A stretch of 29,453 nucleotides of DNA from AG1 sp035559775 (lineage in GTDB: Archaea; Thermoproteota; Thermoprotei_A; Sulfolobales; AG1), in assembly GCA_035559775.1 (NCBI GenBank), contig DATMAU010000040.1:1-29453 (forward strand), in the 5' to 3' direction. Below are positions 1 to 8,554 of the stretch, piece by piece; the first letter of the stretch is position 1; each line of letters starts with the position of its first letter. Under the pieces are notes generated by a model, which saw only the letters and a list, made by a program, of their open reading frames with translations, was not told where the DNA came from and searched no databases. The position numbers were made by a program, and so were the translations under genes.

Positions 1-1
1 T

Positions 2-754
2 ATCGCTAAAAAGCTATTAATGATCACTGATACATGGGTAGCAGGACATCTAAAAAGCCTTGGCCCGCTTGAGTTAAACACAGAGCCAAGCTTTGAAGAG
101 ATACTGTGCTCTAGAAACAGCCCTGTGAGAGCGTGTAGGAAGGAATTGGAAGAGGCATACCAGGATCTTATAATGAGGGCTATGAAGGAGGGAGATAGTT
201 ACGGAGGGGTTGCTGAGATTATTGTGAGAAACCCTCCAGCAGGGCTTGGAGAACCTGTTTTCGATAAGATCAAAGCCGATCTAGCTAAAGCTATCCTCTC
301 AATACCGGCTGTGGTTGGATTCGAATACGGACTCGGCTTTAAAGCAGCTAGGATGAAGGGTAGCGAGGCTAACGACGAGATCATTGTTAAGGATGGGAAG
401 CCTAGGTGGAGGTATAACTATAGCGGTGGGATCCTCGGCGGGATAACAACTGGCGAGGATATAGTGGTTAGATGCGCCTTCAAACCAACCAGCTCTATTA
501 GAAAGCCTCAGAAAACAGTAGACCTGAGAACCATGGAGGAGACAACAATATCTGTTACCGGCAGGCATGACCCAGCAGTAGCTATAAGGGGGGTTTCTGT
601 TGTTGAGGCTATGGTTGCTCTCGTCATAGCTGATCATGCGATAAGATCCGGTGTTATAAATCCCGTCAAACTCTCTAAAGAAGATGCAGAAAGGATAGAG
701 AGTAACTGGAGGAGGTATATAGAAGCATGTGGGCCTACGCAGGGGTCTCAGTAG
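2..754 (+). CDS. aroC: chorismate synthase, C-terminal two thirds (cut by window start)
   Basis: Last step of the shikimate pathway: converts 5-enolpyruvylshikimate 3-phosphate to chorismate using reduced FMN, in the cytosol. The open frame enters from the left edge (first codons read IAKKLL), so the ATG at 20 is internal and the true start lies upstream; about a third of the usual 350-400 residues is missing. Visible family features are the DSYGG stretch, the GLGEPVFDK motif, GFEYGLGF, the SGGILGGITTG segment, and the late RHDPAVAIRG motif with its conserved arginine, histidine and aspartate. The 3' end overlaps the shikimate kinase gene by 28 bases, so the two are co-transcribed and probably translationally coupled. 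Identification is secure; only the N-terminus is unseen. Confidence 0.95.
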   Translation: MAKKLLMITDTWVAGHLKSLGPLELNTEPSFEEILCSRNSPVRACRKELEEAYQDLIMRAMKEGDSYGGVAEIIVRNPPAGLGEPVFDKIKADLAKAILSIPAVVGFEYGLGFKAARMKGSEANDEIIVKDGKPRWRYNYSGGILGGITTGEDIVVRCAFKPTSSIRKPQKTVDLRTMEETTISVTGRHDPAVAIRGVSVVEAMVALVIADHAIRSGVINPVKLSKEDAERIESNWRRYIEACGPTQGSQ

Positions 755-1506
755 TAAATGCGATCCCTTCATGGCTAGGATCCACGATGGCCGTGAACCT
801 GAGGATCGAGGTTTCGTTGGAAGAAGGCTCTGAGCAGTATAACGGGCTAATAGGCACCATTATTGAGTATTTTACTAAGAGTTTAGGAATACCTAGACCT
901 AGAGTTTCGGTTAAATCCCCAATACCTGCTGGAAGCGGGCTTAAGAGCAGTAGTGCTGTTGCAGTAGCACTCATAGAAGCAATAAAGAACAAATATGGTT
1001 TGAGCTACATAGATACACCCAAGCTAGCATCAGAGCTATCAATAAAGGCTGGCGTCTCTATAACAGGTGCATATGATGACTCAACAGCCTCATACCATGG
1101 AGGGGTATCGTTCACTAATAATAGAGAGAATAAACTGCTAGATCTTCGAGAACCTCCTAAAGACTTAACAGTGATCATACTAGCTAGGGGAGGAAGACCT
1201 AGAATAGATCCTAATGCCCTGAGGAGATTCGAAGATCTCTTCAGAGAGATCTTCAATATAGCTATGAGGGGAGATATATTGACAGCAATGAGGCTCAACG
1301 GAATAGCCGTGGCTGAGATCCTCGGCTACGATATCGAGCCCATCAGAGCAGCCCTTAGACTAGGAGCCCTAGCGGCTGGAGTTAGCGGGAACGGTCCCTC
1401 GATCTTCGCGATCACCAAGAAGGGAGAAGAAGGACCAATTATAGATCTGCTCAGCAGGTTCGATAGGGTCTTGGTAACAGAGCCTGCTAATATAACGAGG
1501 TTATAA
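727..1506 (+). CDS. aroK: shikimate kinase, archaeal GHMP-kinase type
   Basis: Phosphorylates shikimate to shikimate 3-phosphate with ATP. This is the archaeal enzyme of the GHMP (homoserine kinase-like) superfamily, unrelated to bacterial AroK. The N-terminal GVSVVNAIPSWLG stretch is typical of the family; the ATP-binding loop PIPAGSGLKSSSA lies near residues 66-77, and the C-terminal GVSGNGPSIFAI motif near 217-230. At 259 residues it has normal length. The ATG at 727 is preceded by a strong ribosome site (GGAGGAGGT, 708-716) and overlaps the end of aroC by 28 bases. Three bases separate its stop from the aroA start. Function is well supported by sequence and by the operon. Confidence 0.93.
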   Translation: MWAYAGVSVVNAIPSWLGSTMAVNLRIEVSLEEGSEQYNGLIGTIIEYFTKSLGIPRPRVSVKSPIPAGSGLKSSSAVAVALIEAIKNKYGLSYIDTPKLASELSIKAGVSITGAYDDSTASYHGGVSFTNNRENKLLDLREPPKDLTVIILARGGRPRIDPNALRRFEDLFREIFNIAMRGDILTAMRLNGIAVAEILGYDIEPIRAALRLGALAAGVSGNGPSIFAITKKGEEGPIIDLLSRFDRVLVTEPANITRL

Positions 1507-1509
1507 GCC

Positions 1510-2760
1510 GTGAAGATCCATATAGAGAGATCGATTATTAGCGGATCTATTAAGGCACCCAGATCTAAAAGCCATGCCATAAGACTCATATTCGCATCCC
1601 TACTATCCCCGGTAGAGATAATAGATCTTCCCCGCTCTGAGGATGTAGATGCAGCCATAAGAGCCGTCAAAGCCCTTGGGGTTAATGTAAATAACAATAT
1701 CTTTGAGCTAGAGGGAAAGGTATCCATAAAGAATGATAATATATATCTAGGAGGCTCTGCGACAAGCCTGAGGATCTTGATCCCGGTGATAGCGGTGATA
1801 GGAGGTAGGGCGATCATAGATGGCGATCATAGCCTTAGGAGAAGACCACTCGATGCGATCACAAAGGCCTTGAATGGCAGGGGTGTTAAGATATCGTCAA
1901 ACCGCCTTCCAGTAACTGTGGAGGGGAGGCTAGATGATACATGGATAAGGATAGCTGGGTGGGAGAGTAGTCAATACATATCAGGTTTCATGATAGCCTT
2001 CTGCCTCTCAGGCGGTGGTGAGATATACATAGAACCCCCTATAGTGTCGAAAAGCTATATATACCTCACTAGAGAAGTGCTGATGGATTTCGGATGCTAT
2101 TCAGAGATCTCTGGTAACACTATCAAGGTCGAGAGGAGAGAGAAAACTAGGTTTGTGAGGGCAAAAGTCGAGGGCGACTATGCACTAGCATCTTTCTATG
2201 CTGTCTCAGCCCTAACTACTGGGGGTCAGCTCGAGATCCTGGATCTCCCAGAGCCAAAGCAATATATAGGGGATCACTTGATAGTAGAGATATATAGGAA
2301 CATGGGGGCTGAGAGCATCTATATAGACAAAGCATGGATAGTCTCAGCCAGCAATCTATACAGAGGTATCGAGGTGGATATAGAGGATATACCAGATCTA
2401 GGCTTATCCATAGCACCACTAGCTGCAATATCAAATGGCGTGACAAGAATCAAAGGAGCCGGTAGGCTTAAGATCAAGGAAAGCGATAGGATAGCATCTA
2501 TAATAAGTGTTTTGGGAAGCTTTGGGGTTAGAGCATGGGCTAGCAATGATAGTGAGATCCTTATCGAGGGTAATTCTGATAGCGAGATTGAGCCTGCAGA
2601 GATAAGCTGCATGAACGATCATAGGGTTGCTATGATGGCTACACCACTAGCCTTGATGAGTGGTGGAATTATACATGGCGCAGAATGTGTTAATAAGAGT
2701 AACCCGAGGTTCTGGGAAGATCTAGTAAGCATAGGAGGTAGGGTTAGGATTGAGGCATAG
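1510..2760 (+). CDS. aroA: 3-phosphoshikimate 1-carboxyvinyltransferase (EPSP synthase)
   Basis: Transfers enolpyruvyl from phosphoenolpyruvate to shikimate 3-phosphate. The 416-residue protein shows the family's landmarks: KSHAIR near residues 20-25 for substrate binding, GGSATSLR near 81-88 in place of the usual bacterial N-[AS]-G-T motif, the RRPL segment near 110-113, the KESDR motif at about 323-327, and NDHRVAM near 369-375. The start is GTG at 1510, with GAGGT at 1497-1501 as ribosome site. The 3' end overlaps aroD by 11 bases. Its length and two-domain inside-out repeat pattern are those of a normal, intact enzyme. Confidence 0.95.
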   Translation: MKIHIERSIISGSIKAPRSKSHAIRLIFASLLSPVEIIDLPRSEDVDAAIRAVKALGVNVNNNIFELEGKVSIKNDNIYLGGSATSLRILIPVIAVIGGRAIIDGDHSLRRRPLDAITKALNGRGVKISSNRLPVTVEGRLDDTWIRIAGWESSQYISGFMIAFCLSGGGEIYIEPPIVSKSYIYLTREVLMDFGCYSEISGNTIKVERREKTRFVRAKVEGDYALASFYAVSALTTGGQLEILDLPEPKQYIGDHLIVEIYRNMGAESIYIDKAWIVSASNLYRGIEVDIEDIPDLGLSIAPLAAISNGVTRIKGAGRLKIKESDRIASIISVLGSFGVRAWASNDSEILIEGNSDSEIEPAEISCMNDHRVAMMATPLALMSGGIIHGAECVNKSNPRFWEDLVSIGGRVRIEA

Positions 2761-3403
2761 GAAACCAATTGTGGTCGCATCGTTACCGATAAGATCTCTC
2801 CAAGATCTTGGAAAGATCGAGATTGCTAATGATGCAGATCTTGTGGAGATTAGGCTTGATTATATGGATAATCCTCTATCAATAGAACCGGATCTGCTGG
2901 CAAGATTTAGGGATAGAATCATAATCACCATAAGAGATCGATCCGAAGGGGGTTTAAGAGAGGTTGACGAACATCTCAAGGCTGGGTATCTTAGCAAGCT
3001 TAACAAGCTTGGCTTGCTATACGATGCTGAGATATCTTTCGTTGAGAAACACAGAATCCCGTATGATGGGAAGATCCTTTCGATCCATTACATATCTAGA
3101 CTACCAACAAAAGAGGAAGTCATATCAAAAATAAACGCCTATGCAGAGAGAGCATTCGCCATAAAAATAGCTGTTAATAATATGAAGGGCTATAAAGAGC
3201 TCCTAGCATCTCTCCTAGAGGCTGGGTATGATAATATAGCCGTGATGCCGATGGGTTCAGATCCTCTGGAAAGAATAGCACTAACACTCATGGGATCAAA
3301 ACTTGTTTATGGATATATAGAAACCCCGACAGCACCAGGACAGATGCACTATAAAGAGATCATAAGAATATTAAGGTGCATCTATGGATCCCAGGCTCTT
3401 TAG
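2750..3403 (+). CDS. aroD: 3-dehydroquinate dehydratase, type I
   Basis: Dehydrates 3-dehydroquinate to 3-dehydroshikimate through a Schiff base. Class I residues are present: EIRLDY near 33-38, the histidine of SIHYIS (about H113), the Schiff-base lysine in AIKIAV (about K139), and the C-terminal MGSKLVYGYIETPTAPGQ region. It is 217 residues, normal for archaeal type I enzymes. The start is TTG at 2750; GGAGGT at 2734-2739 supports it, and no ATG is available before the conserved core. It closes the operon: no gene follows on this strand for over 2 kb. The gene order aroC-aroK-aroA-aroD is known from crenarchaeal aromatic operons, where aroB and aroE usually precede aroC. Confidence 0.93.
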   Translation: MRHRKPIVVASLPIRSLQDLGKIEIANDADLVEIRLDYMDNPLSIEPDLLARFRDRIIITIRDRSEGGLREVDEHLKAGYLSKLNKLGLLYDAEISFVEKHRIPYDGKILSIHYISRLPTKEEVISKINAYAERAFAIKIAVNNMKGYKELLASLLEAGYDNIAVMPMGSDPLERIALTLMGSKLVYGYIETPTAPGQMHYKEIIRILRCIYGSQAL

Positions 3404-3645
3404 AGATAGAAACTCTGTAGAGTCCTTTTAATCTGCTTATCACCCTTCGCCAGTCATATCTCCTGACACTTGGAATACTCTCAACCTTTTAATGTTTTAT
3501 TAAAACAATGATTAACAGATCTTTAGGCATTTATAAACAATAAGCCTCAGAGGTTTACAGGCTAGCCTAATATACTAGAGGTTAAAAACATTGGAGCCGG
3601 ATCTCAGTAAAGAAATGCTTATAAGATCTAGGATTTAACCTTATT
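3404..3645. terminator. convergent 3' intergenic region with T-rich termination signals
   Basis: This gap separates the 3' ends of aroD (+) and the acyl-CoA synthetase (-). Several T-runs follow aroD (for example around 3425 and 3487-3500), including a perfect 6+6 palindrome GTTTTA-T-TAAAAC at 3494-3506. A 10-base palindrome AGGCTAGCCT lies at 3559-3568. T-rich ends are typical of archaeal termination; no coding frame or RNA gene is evident. Confidence 0.4.
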
Positions 3646-5391
3646 CTATTTCTGTAATTTCTTTAGCTCTTCGTCTCTAAGCACTCTTCTTAAGATCTTG
3701 CCCACAGGACTCTTGGGAAGATCTTTTCGGAATTCAACGACTCTGGGCCTCTTATAAGGTGCTAGCTTATCTTCGACCCATTTTAACAGATCATCCTCCT
3801 TGATCTTACCAATACAAGCGTCCTTCAGCACGACAAAAGCCTTCGGGATCTCTCCAACATCGGGGCTCGGTATTCCTACTACTGCTGCCTCTTTAACACA
3901 CTCGTTGGAGAGAAGCACCTCCTCGATCTCTCTTGGATATACCGAGTAGCCTTTATACTTGATCATCTCTTTCTTCCTATCAAGAACGTAGAAGTAGCCC
4001 TCCTCATCCATATACCCAATATCTCCTGTCCTGAACCACCTGAGGCCATGTGCTGTGAAGAAAGCCAGCCTGTTCTCCTCCTCTACATTATAGCCCTTCA
4101 TAACCTGCGGCCCAGATATAACTATCTCCCCAATACTCCCTGGTGGTAATAATACTGGCTTCTCAAGATCAGCTATCGCTGCATATGTACTCGGTATTGG
4201 GAGGCCAATACTACCAAGCTTATTCTTACCATAGAGCGGGTTAACATGGGTAACGACAGCTGTCTCCGTTAATCCATAGCCCTCTCTAAGGACAGCCCCT
4301 GTGAGTTTCTCAAACCTTCTAGCAACCTCGAGGGGTAGGGGGGCTGCGCCTGAGACACAGAAGAATAGCGTGTTTAACTTATACTTACCCACTTTGGGGT
4401 GATTATTTATAGCATTATACAGCGTTGGCACACCGTGAAGAACGTGGGCTTTGTACTTCTCCACGGCCTTCATAAGACCCTCTATATCTGGTCTGGGAAA
4501 AACTATCACGGTACCCCCATCATATATCGCATAGATCATGACTGTAACAAGACCATAGATATGGTACCATGGAAGCAAGCCTATGAATCTTAGAGGGCCA
4601 TTATATCCTCTCCTCTTTTTGATCACGTTGTAGAGAGGCTCTAGCTGTTGGAGATTTGCAGTGATATTGGCATGGAGTATCATAGCTCCTTTAGGGATTC
4701 CTGTAGTTCCTCCTGTGTACATGAGGGCTGCAAGATCCTCTGATGGGTCTATCTTCTCCCTAAACGATGAGGGGCTGTGCGATTTGATGAGATCCATATA
4801 ACTGAGAATGGTATCACTATAGCTTATTCTGGGTGGTTTGAGCTTCATTCTAGCAAGAGGTTTCATTATGGGGCTCATATAATCCTCTATACCAGACACG
4901 ATAACCCTCTCAACCTTAACGTCTTTCAATGCTTGCTCAGCATTCTTATAGATCACATTGGAAGTAACCAGGATCCTAGAGCCAGAGGATTTTAGATGAT
5001 ATGCTATCTCCCTAGGAGTATACAGAGGATTCATCGGCGATACGACAGCCCCTATTTTTAGTGCCGCGAAGAAGGTTATGGTATATGCAGGGTTGTTAGG
5101 CATATGGAGCGCAATAACGTCTCCCTTCCCAACACCTAGCTCTCTGAGTGCTTTGGCAAGCCTATCACTATGTTCTCCGAGAATTCTATAGCTCATTCTC
5201 CTTCCGAAAAAGATCTGGGCATCCCTGTCTGGGTGCTCCTTAACCGCCTTATCAAGGATCTCGTATAGCGGGAATGGCCTTATCTCTACATCTACAGGCA
5301 CTTCTTCATCATAACTTTTAGCCCAGATCCTGCTTGCTATGTATTTCTCAAACACCTCCTGCGAGGTCATAGATTGGGTAGAGCTCTCCAA
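3646..5391 (-). CDS. acyl-CoA synthetase (AMP-forming, long-chain or 4-coumarate-like ligase)
   Basis: Activates a carboxylic acid, probably a fatty acid, to acyl-CoA through an acyl-adenylate. The 581-residue protein carries the whole ANL signature set: P-loop YTGGTTGIPKG near 225-235, GYGLTET near 371-377, RTGDIG near 454-459, the hinge region DRKKEMIKYKGY near 471-482, and the C-terminal catalytic lysine in PKSPVGK (about K565). The frame can start at TTG 5391 or ATG 5370; a TATA box at 5413-5420 would place transcription start near 5390, so either a leaderless TTG or a short leader to the ATG is possible. It is divergent from the acyl-CoA dehydrogenase operon, which suggests a shared role in acyl-CoA degradation. 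Chain length and exact acid cannot be read from sequence. Confidence 0.9.
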   Translation of the reverse strand: MESSTQSMTSQEVFEKYIASRIWAKSYDEEVPVDVEIRPFPLYEILDKAVKEHPDRDAQIFFGRRMSYRILGEHSDRLAKALRELGVGKGDVIALHMPNNPAYTITFFAALKIGAVVSPMNPLYTPREIAYHLKSSGSRILVTSNVIYKNAEQALKDVKVERVIVSGIEDYMSPIMKPLARMKLKPPRISYSDTILSYMDLIKSHSPSSFREKIDPSEDLAALMYTGGTTGIPKGAMILHANITANLQQLEPLYNVIKKRRGYNGPLRFIGLLPWYHIYGLVTVMIYAIYDGGTVIVFPRPDIEGLMKAVEKYKAHVLHGVPTLYNAINNHPKVGKYKLNTLFFCVSGAAPLPLEVARRFEKLTGAVLREGYGLTETAVVTHVNPLYGKNKLGSIGLPIPSTYAAIADLEKPVLLPPGSIGEIVISGPQVMKGYNVEEENRLAFFTAHGLRWFRTGDIGYMDEEGYFYVLDRKKEMIKYKGYSVYPREIEEVLLSNECVKEAAVVGIPSPDVGEIPKAFVVLKDACIGKIKEDDLLKWVEDKLAPYKRPRVVEFRKDLPKSPVGKILRRVLRDEELKKLQK

Positions 5392-5568
5392 GCCTTACCC
5401 CAAAGTATTATTATAAAGGGGAATTAAAGCTATTATGTTTGGTTTAGTAGAGCAATTAATGCTAATCATATTAATCAACTTATATATACTATTATTGACC
5501 ACTTAATTATGGGTGTATATAATAGAATACATGAAAATGGGCTTTTTTAGCCCTTGTGAAATGTATAC
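5392..5568. promoter_or_regulatory. divergent promoter region of the acyl-CoA locus
   Basis: It lies between the divergent synthetase (-) and dehydrogenase (+). A minus-strand TATA box (TTTATAAT) sits at 5413-5420; plus-strand TATA-like elements lie around 5480-5490 and at 5516-5523 (TATATAAT). The middle is very AT-rich with repeated TTAAT/ATTAA words (5455-5478), a plausible site for a shared regulator, though no clear operator can be proven. Just before the dehydrogenase is a short hairpin, GGGCT-TTTTT-AGCCC, at 5539-5553. Confidence 0.55.
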
Positions 5569-6813
5569 TTGGTGATATACCTGGTTTTCCCCTTTGAAAG
5601 CATAGAAGACTTTAGCTTAAGGCTTTCTCCAGAGCATGAGATCTTTAGAAAAAGCGTGAGAGAGTTTGCCGAGAAAAAGATAGGACCTCGAGCCCTAGAG
5701 ATCGATGAGAAGGACGAGATCCCTAGAGATCTGTTAGAAGAGATGGCCAGACAGGGATATTTCGGTATAGGTATACCAGAAACATACGGAGGCCAGGGAG
5801 AAGATCATACCAGCGTTGTAATATTAACAGAAGAGATCTCTAGGATCTCTCCAGCTCTAACAGTTGTTCTAGGTACTAATGAACTCTTCGCCGTCCCGTT
5901 AATACTCTTCGGTTCCGAGGAGCAGAGAAAACAATACCTACCACCAATAGCGAGGGGAGAGAAGTTCGGAGCTTTTGCTGTAACAGAGCCATGCTGCGGA
6001 TCAGATGTAGCTGGGATTCAGACTAGGGCTGAGAAGAAGGGGGATAAGTGGGTTATAAATGGTAGGAAGGCCTTTATAAGCAATGCCGATCTAGCTGACT
6101 ATATACTGGTGCTTGCTAGAACCTCGCCGCCTCCTGATAAGAGATCACGCCATATGGGGCTTACATTCTTTATAGTCGAGAAAGATGCTCCTGGGTTCAG
6201 ACTTGATCAGAAGTATGAGAAGATGGGGCTTAGAGGGAGCCATATATATGAGTTATCGCTTGAAAATGTAACGGTGCCTGATGATAATAGGGTTGGGGCG
6301 GAGGATCTAGGCTTCTTAATAGCTATGGAGACCTTCGATAGAACCAGAATAGGCGTGGCAGCCCAGGCCCTAGGGATAGCCCAGAGGCTTTTCGAAGAGG
6401 CAATGGGCTATGTTCATAAGAGACAGGCATTCGGATACCCATTAGCCTTCTTCCAAGCAGTCCAGTTCAGCCTGGTGGAGATACTTGCTAAGCTGATGGC
6501 CTCTAGGTACTTAACATACCTAGCCGCAAAGCTAGCTGACGAAGGTAGAAGGGAATTCACATTCGTAGCATCGCTAGCCAAATTCTTCGCTTCAGAAATG
6601 GCTGAAGAGATAGCCTCGAGAGTTATAAACCTCCACGGGGGTGTTGGCGTTATAAGAGAAACAGGGATCGAGAGGTTTTTAAGGGATATCAAAATAATAC
6701 AGATCTACGAGGGCACCAACGATATTCAGAGGCTTGTTGCATATAGACAGCTGATACGGATCCTTAGGGAGAAGAACCTAATACCAGAAGAGGTTGCGAG
6801 GCTGGTCGTATGA
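5569..6813 (+). CDS. acyl-CoA dehydrogenase
   Basis: FAD enzyme introducing the alpha-beta double bond in acyl-CoA. The fold is full length: an N-terminal helical domain starting at about DFSLRLSPEHEIFRK, the middle beta domain with FAVTEPCCGSD and WVINGRKAFISNA, and the C-terminal helical domain with RQAFGYPLAFFQ and IYEGTNDIQR; the glutamate of YEGT is the usual catalytic base. The first signature has CC where most relatives have G-A or similar. Start is uncertain: TTG 5569 or GTG 5572, since no ATG lies in frame before the conserved part; the best TATA (5516-5523) predicts a transcript start near 5545. It overlaps the thiolase gene by four bases (ATGA). Which chain length it uses is unknown. 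Confidence 0.9.
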   Translation: MVIYLVFPFESIEDFSLRLSPEHEIFRKSVREFAEKKIGPRALEIDEKDEIPRDLLEEMARQGYFGIGIPETYGGQGEDHTSVVILTEEISRISPALTVVLGTNELFAVPLILFGSEEQRKQYLPPIARGEKFGAFAVTEPCCGSDVAGIQTRAEKKGDKWVINGRKAFISNADLADYILVLARTSPPPDKRSRHMGLTFFIVEKDAPGFRLDQKYEKMGLRGSHIYELSLENVTVPDDNRVGAEDLGFLIAMETFDRTRIGVAAQALGIAQRLFEEAMGYVHKRQAFGYPLAFFQAVQFSLVEILAKLMASRYLTYLAAKLADEGRREFTFVASLAKFFASEMAEEIASRVINLHGGVGVIRETGIERFLRDIKIIQIYEGTNDIQRLVAYRQLIRILREKNLIPEEVARLVV

Positions 6814-7991
6814 GAAGAGTAGCTATAGTTGGAGTGGGTATAGCGAAGTACGGATATAGACCCGACGCAACCCTCGCAGAGATAGCATTCGAAGCCATAA
6901 AGGAAGCCCTTGATGATGCAAAAATAGATACCAAGGATATAGATAGCTTCGTAGTAGGCAACACCGGGGTCTGGTCAAGCGAACCCTTACCAGCTGTTCT
7001 AATAGGCGAATACGCAGGGCTCGTTCCTAAAAACGGCGTGAGAATAGAAGCTGCATGCGCAACAGGGCTGGCCGCCACAAGGACAGCCTATACAATGATA
7101 GCCAGCGGTGAGGCTGACATATCGCTTGTTATAGGTGTTGAGAAGATGAGCGAGTCAACAACCCCGCAGGTTGTTGAGCTGATTGGAAGAGCGGGGAACT
7201 ATTTCTGGGAGTTCGAGAACTTCGGCATGACGTTCCCAGGCTATTATGCTATGTATGCAACGTCATATATAAAGAGATTCGGCGTTAGAGAGGAGGATCT
7301 CTGTGAGATCGCTGTGAAGAACCACTACTATGGATCTATGAACCCCAAAGCCCACTTCCAGAACAGGATCACGGTGGAGCAGTGCATGTCATCTAGATAT
7401 ATCGCCTGGCCTCTGAAGCTCTTCGACTCATCCCCCATAACAGATGGAGCAGCAGCATTGATCCTCGCCAGTGAGGATAAAGCAAAAGAGATCACAGACA
7501 GCCCTGTGTGGATCAGAAGCTGGGGCTATGCAAACGGAACCTCTAACCTGAGCAAGAGAAGTGACTATATAGGGCTTGAGGCAACCAGAGTCGCTGCCCA
7601 GATGCTCTATAAGAAAGCAGGCATAGATCCTTCAAACCCGGCTAAATATTTCGACGTAGCGAACCTGCATGACGCCTTCACCATAGCGGAGCTCATGGCC
7701 CTAAGCGACCTGGGTTTTGTCAAAAAAGGTGAGGAGCACATGGTAGTCAGGGAGAAACAGACCTACATAGGTGGTATCTTACCAGTAAATCTCGATGGAG
7801 GGTTAAAGGCTAAGGGTCACCCAATAGGTGCGACAGGAGTGGGGATGCTAGTAGATCTAACCAAACAGCTCCAGCAGAGGGCTGAGAGAGGTAGACAAGC
7901 ACCCATTAAGAGGGGATGGGCCTTGGCTCACAATGTAGGTGGTACAGGGCATTATGTGTTCACAACAATACTCTCGGTGGATAAGCCATGA
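6810..7991 (+). CDS. archaeal thiolase (SCP-x/acetyl-CoA acetyltransferase-like)
   Basis: Thiolase-fold enzyme that cleaves 3-ketoacyl-CoA or condenses acetyl-CoA. The nucleophilic cysteine is in AACATGLA (about C83), with the SCP-x-type NLHDAF motif (about H288), GHPIGATG (about H337) and the closing NVGGTGHY segment. These are features of the archaeal/SCP-x thiolase branch. At 393 residues it is normal length. ATG at 6810 overlaps the dehydrogenase stop (ATGA), and its own stop overlaps the DUF35 start in the same way, so the three are translationally coupled. In archaea such a thiolase forms a complex with a DUF35 protein and HMG-CoA synthase, but no HMG-CoA synthase is present here; with the dehydrogenase beside it, acyl-CoA breakdown is the likelier role. 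Confidence 0.9.
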   Translation: MRRVAIVGVGIAKYGYRPDATLAEIAFEAIKEALDDAKIDTKDIDSFVVGNTGVWSSEPLPAVLIGEYAGLVPKNGVRIEAACATGLAATRTAYTMIASGEADISLVIGVEKMSESTTPQVVELIGRAGNYFWEFENFGMTFPGYYAMYATSYIKRFGVREEDLCEIAVKNHYYGSMNPKAHFQNRITVEQCMSSRYIAWPLKLFDSSPITDGAAALILASEDKAKEITDSPVWIRSWGYANGTSNLSKRSDYIGLEATRVAAQMLYKKAGIDPSNPAKYFDVANLHDAFTIAELMALSDLGFVKKGEEHMVVREKQTYIGGILPVNLDGGLKAKGHPIGATGVGMLVDLTKQLQQRAERGRQAPIKRGWALAHNVGGTGHYVFTTILSVDKP

Positions 7992-8548
7992 GCGGTGAAA
8001 AGACCGTTATAAAGAAACTACCTGAGTATATAGATAGGATCTCTGAAGAGGCCTTATCAATGATCGATAAACTAACAGCCGAAACAGGGCTCCCAATATA
8101 CATGGATCCAAAGACAGGGGCTCCAATGTGGCTTGACGTGAGGGAGTTGAGGTTAAGATACACATTGTCAGTGAAGAGTATAGCTGAGTTCTTTGAAGCT
8201 TTGAGAAATGGTGTTATGAAGACCACTAAATGCAAAGAATGTGGTACGATCTACTTCCCACCCCAGATCGATTGTCCTAAATGCAAGGCGAGGAATATGG
8301 AGTGGGTAGAGGTGGAAAAAGAGGGGGAACTAGTAACGTGGACAGTTATAAATACTAAGCCTCTCACCTTCTCATACCATAACGACTATGTAGTTGGCAT
8401 AGTGAGGATGCCGCAGGGCTTCAACATACTTGCATGGGTGAGAACCACAGACCCTAAAAAGCTTGGCCCTGGCGCCAAGATGAGGCTAAAGATCGGGAGA
8501 AGGGAGGATGAGAACTATATAACATACTGGTTCGAGCCTGTAGAGTAG
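7988..8548 (+). CDS. DUF35 zinc-ribbon/OB-fold protein, thiolase partner
   Basis: The protein has an N-terminal helical arm, then a rubredoxin-like zinc ribbon with CxxC pairs (CKEC near 82-85, CPKC near 96-99), and a C-terminal OB fold (roughly residues 105-175) ending in the typical LGPGAKMRLKIG stretch. Family knowledge: DUF35 proteins bind archaeal thiolases and can bridge them to HMG-CoA synthase, helping CoA intermediates pass between active sites. The N-terminal arm of about 75 residues before the ribbon is long for the family, which often begins just before the Cys motif. Four-base ATGA overlap with the thiolase argues for a fixed stoichiometric partnership. No catalytic residues are expected. 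Confidence 0.85.
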   Translation: MSGEKTVIKKLPEYIDRISEEALSMIDKLTAETGLPIYMDPKTGAPMWLDVRELRLRYTLSVKSIAEFFEALRNGVMKTTKCKECGTIYFPPQIDCPKCKARNMEWVEVEKEGELVTWTVINTKPLTFSYHNDYVVGIVRMPQGFNILAWVRTTDPKKLGPGAKMRLKIGRREDENYITYWFEPVE

Positions 8549-8554
8549 TTATTT

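Noticed and set aside
299..772. Minus-strand frame of 157 codons over aroC
   Set aside because: Antisense to chorismate synthase; Tyr/Pro/Cys-rich translation with no family character.
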